From positions 1,426,001 to 1,490,000 of the forward strand of contig NZ_CP022187.1 of assembly GCF_003111645.1 (NCBI RefSeq): a stretch of 64,000 bases of DNA, written 5' to 3'. Of the stretch, positions 54,453 to 64,000 are shown one piece after another. Position numbers and translations under genes: made by a program. Under the pieces are notes generated by a model. It did no database searches, was not told the origin of the DNA, and was given only the letters and a program-made list of their open reading frames with translations. The DNA is from Parazoarcus communis (GTDB lineage: Bacteria; Pseudomonadota; Gammaproteobacteria; Burkholderiales; Rhodocyclaceae). Position 1 is the first letter of the stretch, and every line of letters starts with the position of its first letter.

Positions 54453-54971
54453 CTAGCTCAGCCTGATGCCGGTCTTCTTGAGAATCGCCGTGGAAAAAAG
54501 GACATCGCGCGCGCGACACGCGCCGGGAAAGCGGGTCTGGATCAGCGCCGCCACTTCGTCGACACGCTCGAGAGCAGCCTCGCGGCTGCCTGCGTGGACC
54601 ATCGCAAACAGGTTGTACGGCCAGTCGGGCAACTGGCGCGGCCGGCGGTAGCAATGGGTGATGAAACCGAGCGCCCCCACCAGCTCGCCGACTTCATCCA
54701 CCAGCGCGTCGTCGATATCCCATACGGTCATGCCGTTTGCGGTATAGCCGATGGCGTAGTGATTGGGCACTGCGCCGATACGCCTGATCGCACCGCTGGA
54801 CAGCATCGCCGCGAGACGTTCGCGCACCACGGCTTCGGTGCAGCCAAGCTGGCTGGCGAGCTCGGCATAGGGACGCGGCACCAGCGGCAAGCCCTGCTGG
54901 GTGGCGAGTACCAGGCGACGATCCAGTTCGTCGCCTCCCGCATCGACACCGCTCACCGATTCGTTCGTCAT
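54453..54971 (-). CDS. nirH: NirH, siroheme decarboxylase subunit
   Basis: 172 residues, AsnC/Lrp-like fold: a winged-helix region (PYAELASQLGCTEAVVRERLAAML) and a ferredoxin-like domain with HCYRRPRQLPDWPYNLFAM. Together with NirDL and NirG it decarboxylates siroheme to didecarboxysiroheme in heme d1 synthesis. The start ATG at 54971 overlaps the nirG stop; longer frames run into nirG. It is the last gene of this operon segment. Confidence 0.93.
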   Translation of the reverse strand: MTNESVSGVDAGGDELDRRLVLATQQGLPLVPRPYAELASQLGCTEAVVRERLAAMLSSGAIRRIGAVPNHYAIGYTANGMTVWDIDDALVDEVGELVGALGFITHCYRRPRQLPDWPYNLFAMVHAGSREAALERVDEVAALIQTRFPGACRARDVLFSTAILKKTGIRLS

Positions 54972-55465
54972 CAGGCCTCCAGCCTCATTTCGACGAAGTA
55001 CTCCCTTTCCTTGGGAAACAGATGTACCGGCAAGCCGGTAAGCGTCTCGATGCGCGCCGCCGCATCCGCGATGCCCTCGGGGCTTGCGGTTGCAAGCACG
55101 AACCACATGTTGAAGGCATGCGTGCGGCGGTAGTTGTGCGCCACGGCCGGCAGGGAATTGACGGCGTCCACCACCCGCTCCCAGTCGGCCTCGGGCACTG
55201 ACATCGCCGCCAGACAGAAGGCACCGCCCATGCGCTCAATCTGGAACATCGGCCCGAAGCGGGTCAGTACGCGGTCGTCGAGCAGACTGCTCAGACGCGC
55301 GATCACTTCGTCCTCGCTCAGGCCAAGCATCGTCCCGATGGCTGCATAGGGTTGTTCCACAAGGGGAAACTCGCCCTGCAGTGCATTGATCAGGCGGCGG
55401 TCGACGGCGTCGGGCTCACGACTGGCAGCGATACCGCGTGCGCCTCGTGCCGTGTGTTCAGCCAT
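54971..55465 (-). CDS. nirG: NirG, siroheme decarboxylase subunit
   Basis: 164 residues of the same AsnC-like family (PYAAIGTMLGLSEDEVIARLSSLLDD, and the catalytic-site-like HNYRRTHAFNMWFVLA). The start at 55465 overlaps the nirDL stop by 8 bases, and its own stop overlaps nirH. Acts in the NirDLGH complex on siroheme in the cytoplasm. Confidence 0.93.
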   Translation of the reverse strand: MAEHTARGARGIAASREPDAVDRRLINALQGEFPLVEQPYAAIGTMLGLSEDEVIARLSSLLDDRVLTRFGPMFQIERMGGAFCLAAMSVPEADWERVVDAVNSLPAVAHNYRRTHAFNMWFVLATASPEGIADAAARIETLTGLPVHLFPKEREYFVEMRLEA

Positions 55466-56495
55466 GACCGCTCTCCGGTCCCAGCGGCAGGTAGTGCGCG
55501 CCGCTCTGCTTGAAGCGCCGTCCGCTGAACAGCACCGCATGCGGAAAGTGATCGAGCCCGAGCGAGCGGGCGATCTCGTCCCGCTGCGCAAGCACGGTTT
55601 CACGGACGCTGCCGTGAATCATGCAGAACAGGTTGTATGGCCAGTGCGGAAGGGACCGTGCGCGCCGATAGCACAGCGTCACGCCGGGATAGCGTGCGAG
55701 CTGCCTGCCCAGCGTGCTGGCCAGTTCGTCCGGCACATCCCACACACACATGGCGTTGGCCTTGATGCCGAGTTCATGGTGACGAACCACCACGCCGAAG
55801 CGCCGGATCAGCCCGTCCTCGAGCGCACGCGACACGATCTCGATCACCATGTTCTCGTTCAGACCGACCCGCTGGCCGACGCCAGCCCACGGCGCGGGCA
55901 TGATGGGCAAGCCGCGCTGCAGGGCGGCGAACAGGCTGCGTTCCATCTCCGGCAGGGCACATGCCGTCGCAGTGCTGCCCGACACACGGGACTCGCATTC
56001 GGCCCGGTCTGCCGCACAGCGTCCGGAAAGATCGAAACCGAGATCGATATGGAATTCTTCTTCCAGCGGCAGGATGAGGGCATGGCAGCCGGTATCGGCC
56101 TCGATGGAACAGACCATGCGCCGCAAGGCCTTATCGTCGGCAGCGGACGCGACGAACCACAGATTGAAGGCGTGCTCGCGCTCATAGTTGTGATTGACGC
56201 CAGGCTCGGCGCTTACGCGTGCAGCGACGTCGTCCAGGCGTTCCGGTGGCACCGCCAGCGCCACCAGCGCGCCCGCCCCCAGGCGACGCGGTGCGAACAC
56301 CGCGCCCACCCGGCTCACCACACCGGACGTCACCCAGTCGAGATAGCGTTCGATGACCGCCTGCTCGCTCAGACCGACGCGGTCGCCGATCACGGCAAAG
56401 GGACACGGCACGAGCGGAAAGCCGCGCTGCCAGTCGTTGAGCAGACGAAACTCGGCACTGTCGATGTCGAGCAGCAAGGGATGGATGCGTGCCAT
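55458..56495 (-). CDS. nirDL: NirDL fusion, siroheme decarboxylase
   Basis: 345 residues made of two AsnC-like halves. The N-half (about 1-155, NirD-like) contains NHNYEREHAFNLWFVAS. The C-half (about 180-335, NirL-like) contains LCYRRARSLPHWPYNLFCMIHG. In Pseudomonas these are two genes; a single fused gene is common in Betaproteobacteria. The first half supplies H-N-Y-x-R and the second C-Y-R-R at the equivalent site. It lies 3 bases after nirF. Confidence 0.93.
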   Translation of the reverse strand: MARIHPLLLDIDSAEFRLLNDWQRGFPLVPCPFAVIGDRVGLSEQAVIERYLDWVTSGVVSRVGAVFAPRRLGAGALVALAVPPERLDDVAARVSAEPGVNHNYEREHAFNLWFVASAADDKALRRMVCSIEADTGCHALILPLEEEFHIDLGFDLSGRCAADRAECESRVSGSTATACALPEMERSLFAALQRGLPIMPAPWAGVGQRVGLNENMVIEIVSRALEDGLIRRFGVVVRHHELGIKANAMCVWDVPDELASTLGRQLARYPGVTLCYRRARSLPHWPYNLFCMIHGSVRETVLAQRDEIARSLGLDHFPHAVLFSGRRFKQSGAHYLPLGPESGHG

Positions 56496-56498
56496 GGC

Positions 56499-57707
56499 TC
56501 AGAACCCGGTACGTGCCGCGCGGCTGGTAAAGAAGATGCCGCTCGGACTGGCTGCCGCAATGCTGTGAAGCGGCTTGTGGCTGGCCGTGTCGTAGATGAA
56601 CACCCGGTTGTCGTCCCGCGACGACAGCCATACGACCTCGCCGCGGGGCGCGAACTCCATGTGCAGAATGGCGCGTCCCGGCTGCAGCGTATCGACCACA
56701 TCCTGGCTCAGGGTGTCGATGACCTGTACCCAGCCGTTCTCGGGAAAGGCGAAGTTGACCCACACCTCACGCCCGTCCGGCCGCGCCATCACGAACACCG
56801 GCTGGCTCTTCACCGCAATCCGCCCCACTTCCTGCCAGGTGGTGGTGTCCACCACCAGCACTTCATGACGGCCGATGGCGGGCAGGTAGGCACGCCCGCC
56901 CGCAATCGCCCAGCCGCGAAGGTGCGGCATCTTGTACACCGGCAATGGTGCGTCGCCCTTGCCGTAGCCGGCGAGAATCTTGCGCACGCCCTGCTGCGGT
57001 TGCCACAGGTCGAGCATGGCCAGCCCGTCCTCACCGAACAGGCCCGCGATGTAGTAGCGCCCGTCGGGTGTCACCAGCGCATCGTAGGGCTGACGACCGG
57101 CGGGGAAGCGCTGCGTTGTCGGGTGTGCCGGATCGGAGAGGTCGGTCACGCGGATCTCGTCCGCATCGAACAGGGAATACACGAAGCGGTTGCCCGGCAG
57201 ATCTGCCAGACCAACCACCTTGGAGCGCTGACCGTCGCTGCCGTAGCTCGCCGGCACGTCGGCGACCAGCTCGAGGGTTTCGGCATCGAAGGCCTTGATG
57301 CCGCCAGGCATGTAGTTCTGCGCCACCACGATGCGGCCATCCTGCGAAATCGCGCCGCCAATCGCGTTGCCCGCCTGCATGATCCGCCGGACGATGCGCC
57401 CGGTCAGCAGGTCGACCTTGCTCAGGCCTCCATCGCGCCCGAACACGAAGGCATAGCGCGCGTCGCGCGAGAACACCACCGAGGCGTGCGACAGGTCACC
57501 CAGCCCTTCAACCTGAGCGAGCACGGCGCGCGCACTGGTATCGACAATTTTCACGCGTCCGTCGGCACGCTCGATCAGCACGCCAAGATCGCCGGTACCG
57601 CGCAGTACCGGCGCGGCCGTGGTGCAGGCCGACAGCAGGAGCACCATCACCGGCAACAGAATGCCCCATAGCAGCGGCGGGGAAAGGCGAACGTTTTCCT
57701 TCGACAT
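56499..57707 (-). CDS. nirF: NirF, heme d1 biosynthesis lipoprotein
   Basis: 402 residues. A lipoprotein signal (LLLSACTT, lipidated C28) targets it to the periplasmic face. An eight-bladed propeller related to the d1 domain follows, without a heme c site. NirF converts a late heme d1 precursor and interacts with NirN and NirS. It is second in the nirC-F-DL-G-H operon, 20 bases after nirC. Confidence 0.94.
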   Translation of the reverse strand: MSKENVRLSPPLLWGILLPVMVLLLSACTTAAPVLRGTGDLGVLIERADGRVKIVDTSARAVLAQVEGLGDLSHASVVFSRDARYAFVFGRDGGLSKVDLLTGRIVRRIMQAGNAIGGAISQDGRIVVAQNYMPGGIKAFDAETLELVADVPASYGSDGQRSKVVGLADLPGNRFVYSLFDADEIRVTDLSDPAHPTTQRFPAGRQPYDALVTPDGRYYIAGLFGEDGLAMLDLWQPQQGVRKILAGYGKGDAPLPVYKMPHLRGWAIAGGRAYLPAIGRHEVLVVDTTTWQEVGRIAVKSQPVFVMARPDGREVWVNFAFPENGWVQVIDTLSQDVVDTLQPGRAILHMEFAPRGEVVWLSSRDDNRVFIYDTASHKPLHSIAAASPSGIFFTSRAARTGF

Positions 57708-57727
57708 GTAGCGACTCCTGCTTCTTT

Positions 57728-58102
57728 CTAGCGTTCTGCGCGCTGCAACGCCAGCCCGCGATCGGCCGGAAAACCGTGCATCAGCTGATCAATGATCCAG
57801 CGCGCTTCGAGTTCGGAGAGAATGCCGCGAAACGGCGGCATCGGCGTGCCGGGACGCCCGTACATGACGGTTGCCACCAGTCCGTCGACCGGTTTGTCGG
57901 CAAGTGCAGCGGGGGTCAGCGCGGGCCCGAGCCCACCGCCAAGCGTCAGCCCATGACAGGAGCCGCAGTCCTGGCGAACCATGTGCACCAGCACGCGTTC
58001 GCGTTCGGCCGCAAGCGGCGGCGTGGCCGAAGCGAACACGGACATCAGGGTGAGCCCGACAAGAACGAGAACATGCATCAACAGTGCTGGCGGCTTCATC
58101 AT
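57728..58102 (-). CDS. nirC: NirC, small periplasmic cytochrome c55x
   Basis: 124 residues from the first of two adjacent ATGs. A signal peptide (LLMHVLVLVGLTLMSVFASA) precedes a single heme c site (CGSCHG) and a distal methionine region (GRPGTPMPPFRG). It is an electron carrier linked to heme d1 synthesis or to NirS itself. This is the denitrification NirC, unrelated to the nitrite channel of the same name. It has its own Dnr box. Confidence 0.92.
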   Translation of the reverse strand: MMKPPALLMHVLVLVGLTLMSVFASATPPLAAERERVLVHMVRQDCGSCHGLTLGGGLGPALTPAALADKPVDGLVATVMYGRPGTPMPPFRGILSELEARWIIDQLMHGFPADRGLALQRAER

Positions 58103-58158
58103 GCTATCCGTATGCGCTTCATCTGGGATCAGCATGACGCCTGAGCACCATGCCTGCC

Positions 58159-58172
58159 TTGACCCGAATCAA
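58159..58172 (-). promoter_or_regulatory. Dnr/FNR box upstream of nirC
   Basis: The + strand reads TTGACCCGAATCAA, one mismatch from TTGAT-N4-ATCAA. It lies 57 bases before the nirC start and downstream of the nirS terminator, so the nirC operon can be switched on independently of nirS. Confidence 0.75.
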
Positions 58173-58223
58173 CCGTGCCCTTCGGCAGCCGGGGGCCAGC
58201 CCCGACCGTGGGCCGCAGACACG

Positions 58224-58259
58224 AAAAAGCCAGGACAATCGCTGACGAGAGTCCTGGCC
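58224..58259 (-). terminator. Rho-independent terminator after nirS
   Basis: On the minus strand GCCAGGAC pairs with GTCCTGGC across 14 bases, followed by TTTTT. It separates nirS from nirC. Confidence 0.88.
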
Positions 58260-58296
58260 GTCTGAGCAGCGCGACCGGCGTCGCGCCTTCAATGCA

Positions 58297-60112
<1,816 letters not shown>

Positions 60113-60184
60113 TTTTCCATGCTGCACTTAGGGATAAAGTCCAGTCATCCTAAAACTAGCAGATATTGACTGGGAATAAAGACC

Positions 60185-61063
60185 ATGACCCAAAGCACCC
60201 TGCTTCGCCCTGCGTCCTCCTCGCTCATCCACCTCAACCGGGGATCTGCTGGCTCCTTCGCAAGTCCGGCGGCACCGCGCCAACCCGGGCACGCCGGCAC
60301 CGCAACCGGCTCGGTCGCCCTCGTGGGCGCCGGCCCGGGCGACCCCGAACTGCTCACCATGAAGGCGGCCCGGCGCATCGCCGAAGCCGATGTCATCGTC
60401 CATGACCAGCTCGTGGGCGAAGGCATTCTGGATCTGGCACGCACCGACGCACGGCGCATCTATGCGGGCAAGAAAGCCGGCAGGCATGCACTGCCCCAGG
60501 ACGAGATCAACCTGCTGCTGGTGGAACTCGCGCTTCAGGGGCTCAGGGTCGTTCGTCTCAAGGGCGGAGATCCCTTCATTTTCGGACGCGGCGGGGAGGA
60601 GATGCAGGCACTGATCGCCAGCGGCATCGCCTGTGAGGTTGTGCCCGGTGTCACCGCTGCAGCAGGCATGGCGGCAAGCACCGGCATTCCGCTGACGCAC
60701 CGTGACCATGCACAGACCGTGGTGTTTGCCACCGGCCACCTGAAGGAAGGCAGCGTCGATCTCGACTGGGACGCGCTGGCCAGACCCCATCAGACCATCG
60801 TCATCTACATGGGCCTGGGTGCGCTTGACATCATCTGTCGCGAGCTGGTGGCGCACGGTCTGTGGCGAACCACGCCAGCCGCGGTCGTGCATGCCGCGAC
60901 GACGCCGCAGCAGCGCATCGTCACCAGCACCCTGATGTCGCTCCCATTCGAGGTGCGTGCCGCGAAGCTGCAGACGCCCAGCCTGATCATCGTGGGGACC
61001 GTGGTGGAGTTGCACCCATTGCTGACGCAAGCAGCCGAGCAAACCGCAGCACTTGCGCTCTGA
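60185..61063 (+). CDS. nirE: NirE, uroporphyrinogen-III C-methyltransferase
   Basis: 292 residues. SAM-dependent methylation of uroporphyrinogen III to precorrin-2, the entry step to siroheme and heme d1. The motifs VGAGPGDPELLTMKAARRI, RLKGGDPFIFGRGGEE and VVPGVTAAAGMAA are complete. A poorly conserved N-terminal extension of about 40 residues precedes them. It is a SUMT-only protein, with no CysG dehydrogenase/chelatase part. Divergent from nirS, and so a denitrification-dedicated copy. Confidence 0.94.
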   Translation: MTQSTLLRPASSSLIHLNRGSAGSFASPAAPRQPGHAGTATGSVALVGAGPGDPELLTMKAARRIAEADVIVHDQLVGEGILDLARTDARRIYAGKKAGRHALPQDEINLLLVELALQGLRVVRLKGGDPFIFGRGGEEMQALIASGIACEVVPGVTAAAGMAASTGIPLTHRDHAQTVVFATGHLKEGSVDLDWDALARPHQTIVIYMGLGALDIICRELVAHGLWRTTPAAVVHAATTPQQRIVTSTLMSLPFEVRAAKLQTPSLIIVGTVVELHPLLTQAAEQTAALAL

Positions 61064-61174
61064 CCAACAAGGTCAGTCACCCCCGGAGTTGCGAAGCTGC
61101 GGGCTTGCGGGTGCCATAAACTGGGGCGGACCCTGCATCGGTTGTAGAATCCTGCCCTTGTCCCGCATCCCATC

Positions 61175-62254
61175 ATGGCAGGCTCGAACGTGGCGTCATC
61201 CCGCTCCAACCCGTTTCGCATCGCGATCAATGGTTACGGTCGCATCGGCCGTTGCTTTCTGCGCGCCCTTCACGAATCGTCGATCAGCGACCGCTTCAAG
61301 GTCGTTGCCATCAACGAGCCTGCCGATCTGGCCAGCATCGCCTACCTCACCCGCTTCGACTCCACCCACGGCCGCTTTCCCGGCCGGGTCGTCGCCGATG
61401 ACGACGCCCTGCTGATCGGCGATCAGATGATTGCGGTCACCCACGCCACCACACCGGAAGGCGTGGACTGGGCAGGCCTGGATCTCGATCTGGTGGTCGA
61501 GTGTTCGGGCCAGTACAGCGACCGCGCCGCACTGCAGCGCTTTCTCGATTCCGGTTGCCGGCGCGTACTGCTTTCACACCCGGGCAACAGTGCCGCGGAT
61601 GTGGACGCCACGATCGTGCACGGCATCAACGATGAGACGCTCACCGGCACCGAACGTCTGGTCTCGAATGCGTCGTGCACCACCAACGCGGTCGTCCCGG
61701 TGCTCGATCTGCTGCATCGCGAGCTCGGGATCGAGCAGGTACTGCTCACCACCCTGCATTCGGCGATGAACGATCAGCCGCTGATCGACGGTTATCACGA
61801 CACCGACCTTCGCCGCACGCGCTCGGCAATGCAGTCGATCATTCCGGTCTCGACCGGTCTGGCGCGCGGGGTGGAACGGCTGCTTCCGGCGCTGACCGGC
61901 CGCGTGCACGCCAAGGCGATCCGGGTGCCGACGCACAACGTGTCGGCCATCGACATGGTGCTCACCCTCGAGCGCGACGCGTCAGCAGCGCACATCAACA
62001 CCTTGCTGCAGCAGGCTGCCGCAGGCCCGTTTGCCGGCCTGATCGCCTGGTCGGACGAGACCCACGCCTCGATCGACTTCAATCACGATGCGCACTCGGC
62101 CATCGTCGATGGCAGCCAGACCCGTTCCTGTGGTCCGCGCATGGTTAACCTGCTGGTGTGGTTCGACAACGAATGGGGGTTCGCCAACCGCATGCTCGAT
62201 GTGAGCCGTCACTGGCTGAGCCTGAGCGACCACACGGCTGCCGCCGATGCCTAG
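61175..62254 (+). CDS. epd: Erythrose-4-phosphate dehydrogenase-like (GAPDH family)
   Basis: 359 residues. NAD-binding fold INGYGRIGRCFLRAL, catalytic C168 in SNASCTTN and H195 in TLHSAMND. FDSTHGRFPG, DLRRTRSAMQSIIPV and FNHDAHSAIVDGSQTR fit Epd better than glycolytic GAPDH. Epd makes 4-phosphoerythronate for pyridoxal-phosphate synthesis. The ribosome site is weak. It is located 112 bases after nirE and overlaps the methyltransferase gene by 8 bases. Why it neighbours heme d1 genes is unclear. Confidence 0.85.
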   Translation: MAGSNVASSRSNPFRIAINGYGRIGRCFLRALHESSISDRFKVVAINEPADLASIAYLTRFDSTHGRFPGRVVADDDALLIGDQMIAVTHATTPEGVDWAGLDLDLVVECSGQYSDRAALQRFLDSGCRRVLLSHPGNSAADVDATIVHGINDETLTGTERLVSNASCTTNAVVPVLDLLHRELGIEQVLLTTLHSAMNDQPLIDGYHDTDLRRTRSAMQSIIPVSTGLARGVERLLPALTGRVHAKAIRVPTHNVSAIDMVLTLERDASAAHINTLLQQAAAGPFAGLIAWSDETHASIDFNHDAHSAIVDGSQTRSCGPRMVNLLVWFDNEWGFANRMLDVSRHWLSLSDHTAAADA

Positions 62255-63125
62255 TCCTGCCCTGCTGCTCAATCTGGCGCTCGACCTGTTTTCAGGCCAG
62301 CGCCAGCCGCGCGTCACGGAACCCGAGCTGGTGATGGACGACCCCGCCAGTGCCGAAGCCTTCATGCTGGCGGGGCGCGAAGACGGCATCCTGGCCCACA
62401 CCTACCTTTACCATGCGATCCAGGCCAGCGTGGTCATCGCCGCCGGCACCACCGTACTCGACCTTGGTTGCGGCCCGGCAAACCAGCTGGCCTTCATTGC
62501 CCGACTCAACCCCGACGCCCGCTTCATCGGTCTCGATGCGTCCGATGCGATGCTCGACCTGGGACGCGAAACACTGGCACGCAACGCCATCACCAATACC
62601 CGGCTGTGCGCCGGCGACATGACCGCCCTGCGCGGATTCGACGATGGCTCGGTGGATGCGGTGATCTCCACCATGTCGCTGCACCATCTGGGCAGTCTGG
62701 AAGCGCTGTCAAAGACCCTGTGCGAGGCACGGCGTGTCCTGAGGCCCGGCGGCGGCATCTATCTGGTGGATTTCGGCCGTCTGCGGCGACAGGCTTCGCA
62801 GGCCTTCTTTGCCACCGAAAATGCGGCGAGGCAGCCCAGGCTGTTTACCGAGGATTACTACAACTCCTTGCGCGCCGCCTTCAGCCTCGACGAGCTGCGT
62901 GCCGCAGCCGCGGTATTCGGCGCTGCGACACGCATTCACCGAACCTTCCTGGTGCCCTTCCTGGTTGCCATCCGCAGCACCGCTTCGCAGCCCCTCAGAC
63001 CCGCCACAGTGGCCGCAGCACGTGCAATCCATGCCGCGCTAAGCCCGCGCCAGCAATACGAGCTGCGCGACCTCTCACGCTTCTTCGCGCACGGTGGTTT
63101 TCCGCTCGCATTCAAACCCTGGTGA
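62247..63125 (+). CDS. Class I SAM-dependent methyltransferase
   Basis: 292 residues. The Rossmann SAM motif I is VLDLGCGPANQLAFIA (near 70-85), followed by FIGLDASDAMLDLGRE and a post-motif loop STMSLHHLGS, as in small-molecule or quinone/porphyrin methyltransferases. The C-terminal 100 residues are helical and not family-typical. It overlaps epd by 8 bases, so it is co-translated. The substrate is unknown; a tetrapyrrole link is only positional. Confidence 0.82.
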   Translation: MPSPALLLNLALDLFSGQRQPRVTEPELVMDDPASAEAFMLAGREDGILAHTYLYHAIQASVVIAAGTTVLDLGCGPANQLAFIARLNPDARFIGLDASDAMLDLGRETLARNAITNTRLCAGDMTALRGFDDGSVDAVISTMSLHHLGSLEALSKTLCEARRVLRPGGGIYLVDFGRLRRQASQAFFATENAARQPRLFTEDYYNSLRAAFSLDELRAAAAVFGAATRIHRTFLVPFLVAIRSTASQPLRPATVAAARAIHAALSPRQQYELRDLSRFFAHGGFPLAFKPW

Positions 63126-63209
63126 GCTGCGCGGGCACCCGGCCCGCAGCAGCGCGCCAGCGCACCCGGTGAATCGCTGGCACATGCGCCAGCGAGGGCG
63201 TCCGGGCAA

Positions 63210-64000
63210 TCAGCCGATCTTGAAGCGGCTCACCGAGGCATGCAGGCCGCTGGAGAGTCTCTGCATGTTGCGCGCAGCCTCTGCGGTGTTGTGCACCGCG
63301 CGCGTGCCCTCTTCCGACATCTGGGCGATCTGCTCGATGTTGCGCGCGATCTCGCTGGAAACCGTGCCCTGTTCGCGAATCGCATCGGAGATGCTGTTCA
63401 CCACTTCCATGACGCGCTGCGCGCCGTCCCGGATCTCGGTGATCGACGCGCCCGCCTGACTCGCCAGCGCCACGCCCGCGCCCGCCTGCCGGACACCGGC
63501 TTCCATGCTCGACACTGCGTTGCGCGTGCCATTCTGGATCTTGTCCACCATGCCGGCGATTTCGGTCGTCGACAGGCTCGTGCGCTCCGCCAGCTTGCGC
63601 ACCTCGTCGGCCACCACCGCGAAACCACGTCCCTGCTCGCCCGCACGTGCAGCCTCGATCGCCGCGTTGAGCGCCAGCAGATTGGTCTGGTCGGCGATCT
63701 CGCGAATCGTATTGACGATGGACGTGATCTGGTTCGACTGTTCGCCCAGGTCCTGGATGATTGCCGACGAGGATTTGACCGCATCGGAAATGTTGCGCAT
63801 CTCGGTCGCAGCGCTCTGAATGACGCCCGTACCCTTGGCCGACAGCTCGCCCGAATGAACCGTGATCGCGTGCGCCTCATGCGCGTTCTCGGCCACCTGG
63901 TCGATACTGACCGTCATCTCCTCGACGGCCGCAGCCATCGACGATGCAGCCTCGCTCTGATGGCTCGACTGGATGGCCACCTCTTCCGACGCGGTCAGCA
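63210..64000 (-). CDS. Methyl-accepting chemotaxis protein, C-terminal part
   Basis: The frame is open to the right edge, so the sensor and membrane parts lie outside the window. The visible 262 residues are the signalling coiled coil with the tip [20 protein letters not shown] and [17 protein letters not shown]. It ends SVSRFKIG without a CheR-docking pentapeptide. It differs from the receptor at 45013-46644 outside the tip region. Confidence 0.93.
   Translation of the reverse strand, partial: LTASEEVAIQSSHQSEAASSMAAAVEEMTVSIDQVAENAHEAHAITVHSGELSAKGTGVIQSAATEMRNISDAVKSSSAIIQDLGEQSNQITSIVNTIREIADQTNLLALNAAIEAARAGEQGRGFAVVADEVRKLAERTSLSTTEIAGMVDKIQNGTRNAVSSMEAGVRQAGAGVALASQAGASITEIRDGAQRVMEVVNSISDAIREQGTVSSEIARNIEQIAQMSEEGTRAVHNTAEAARNMQRLSSGLHASVSRFKIG

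Noticed and set aside
55386-57671. 761-codon open frame on the plus strand
   Set aside because: Lies opposite nirG, nirDL and nirF; no domain, and composition typical of an antisense shadow.

Overview
The window looks like chromosomal DNA of a denitrifying betaproteobacterium of the Rhodocyclales (Azoarcus, Thauera or Aromatoleum type). This is inferred from high GC, a complete cytochrome cd1 (nirS) plus cNor (norCB) gene set, a CrbS/acs acetate module, and the protein families seen. No rRNA, tRNA, CRISPR array or intact insertion sequence was found.

Region by region. (1) 0-0.25 kb: tail of a truncated baeRF-domain gene. (2) 0.6-10.8 kb: a catabolic regulon. One operon encodes a Rieske oxygenase, an aldehyde dehydrogenase, a rubredoxin/rubredoxin-reductase fusion, a PuuB/DadA-like amine oxidase and a cupin. 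It is followed by a LysR regulator and then a BCCT transporter gene overlapping a DddP-type (DMSP lyase family) gene. Both operons carry the same 29-bp element at the promoter, and the second also has a perfect FNR/Dnr palindrome. (3) 11.3-21.1 kb, minus strand: acetyl-CoA synthetase, small membrane protein, CrbS-like transporter/histidine kinase, stand-alone receiver, a degenerate-kinase/DEDDh-exonuclease fusion and an acetate-type Na+ symporter. (4) 21.4-22.9 kb: class I fumarase. (5) 23.4-33.4 kb: norCB, a MarR/drug-exporter pair, then norEFQ, a DUF4870-like gene, a polyferredoxin gene, norD and a Dnr regulator. (6) 33.3-37.5 kb, minus: Fsr-like exporter, nirN, nirJ. (7) 37.7-40.5 kb: a formate/nitrite channel gene behind a sigma-54 promoter and an ANTAR-type dual-hexaloop attenuator, followed by a PP2C/Ser-Thr-kinase fusion. 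(8) 40.5-46.6 kb: argO/argP, two EamA exporters, a chemoreceptor. (9) 47.2-49.9 kb: a decayed porin / PstS-like / GGDEF module. (10) 50.0-54.3 kb, minus: an uncharacterised operon of three mutually homologous proteins plus a membrane-anchored BNR-repeat protein. (11) 54.5-63.1 kb: nirH, nirG, nirDL, nirF, nirC and nirS (minus), divergent from nirE, epd and a methyltransferase gene. (12) A chemoreceptor cut by the right edge.

How it fits together. NirS reduces nitrite to NO and NorCB reduces NO to N2O. NirE, the NirDL/G/H decarboxylase, NirF, NirJ and NirN build heme d1. NorQ/NorD and their neighbours mature NorCB. Dnr probably switches the genes on through TTGAT-N4-ATCAA-like boxes seen before norC, norE, nirJ, nirC and nirS. 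The nir genes are collinear on the minus strand (S-C-F-DL-G-H ... J-N) but are interrupted by about 17 kb of unrelated DNA.

The most novel-looking items are the three-paralogue/BNR operon, the DddP-BCCT-Rieske regulon with its shared operator and FNR box, the kinase-exonuclease fusion in the acetate cluster, and the fully readable ANTAR leader.
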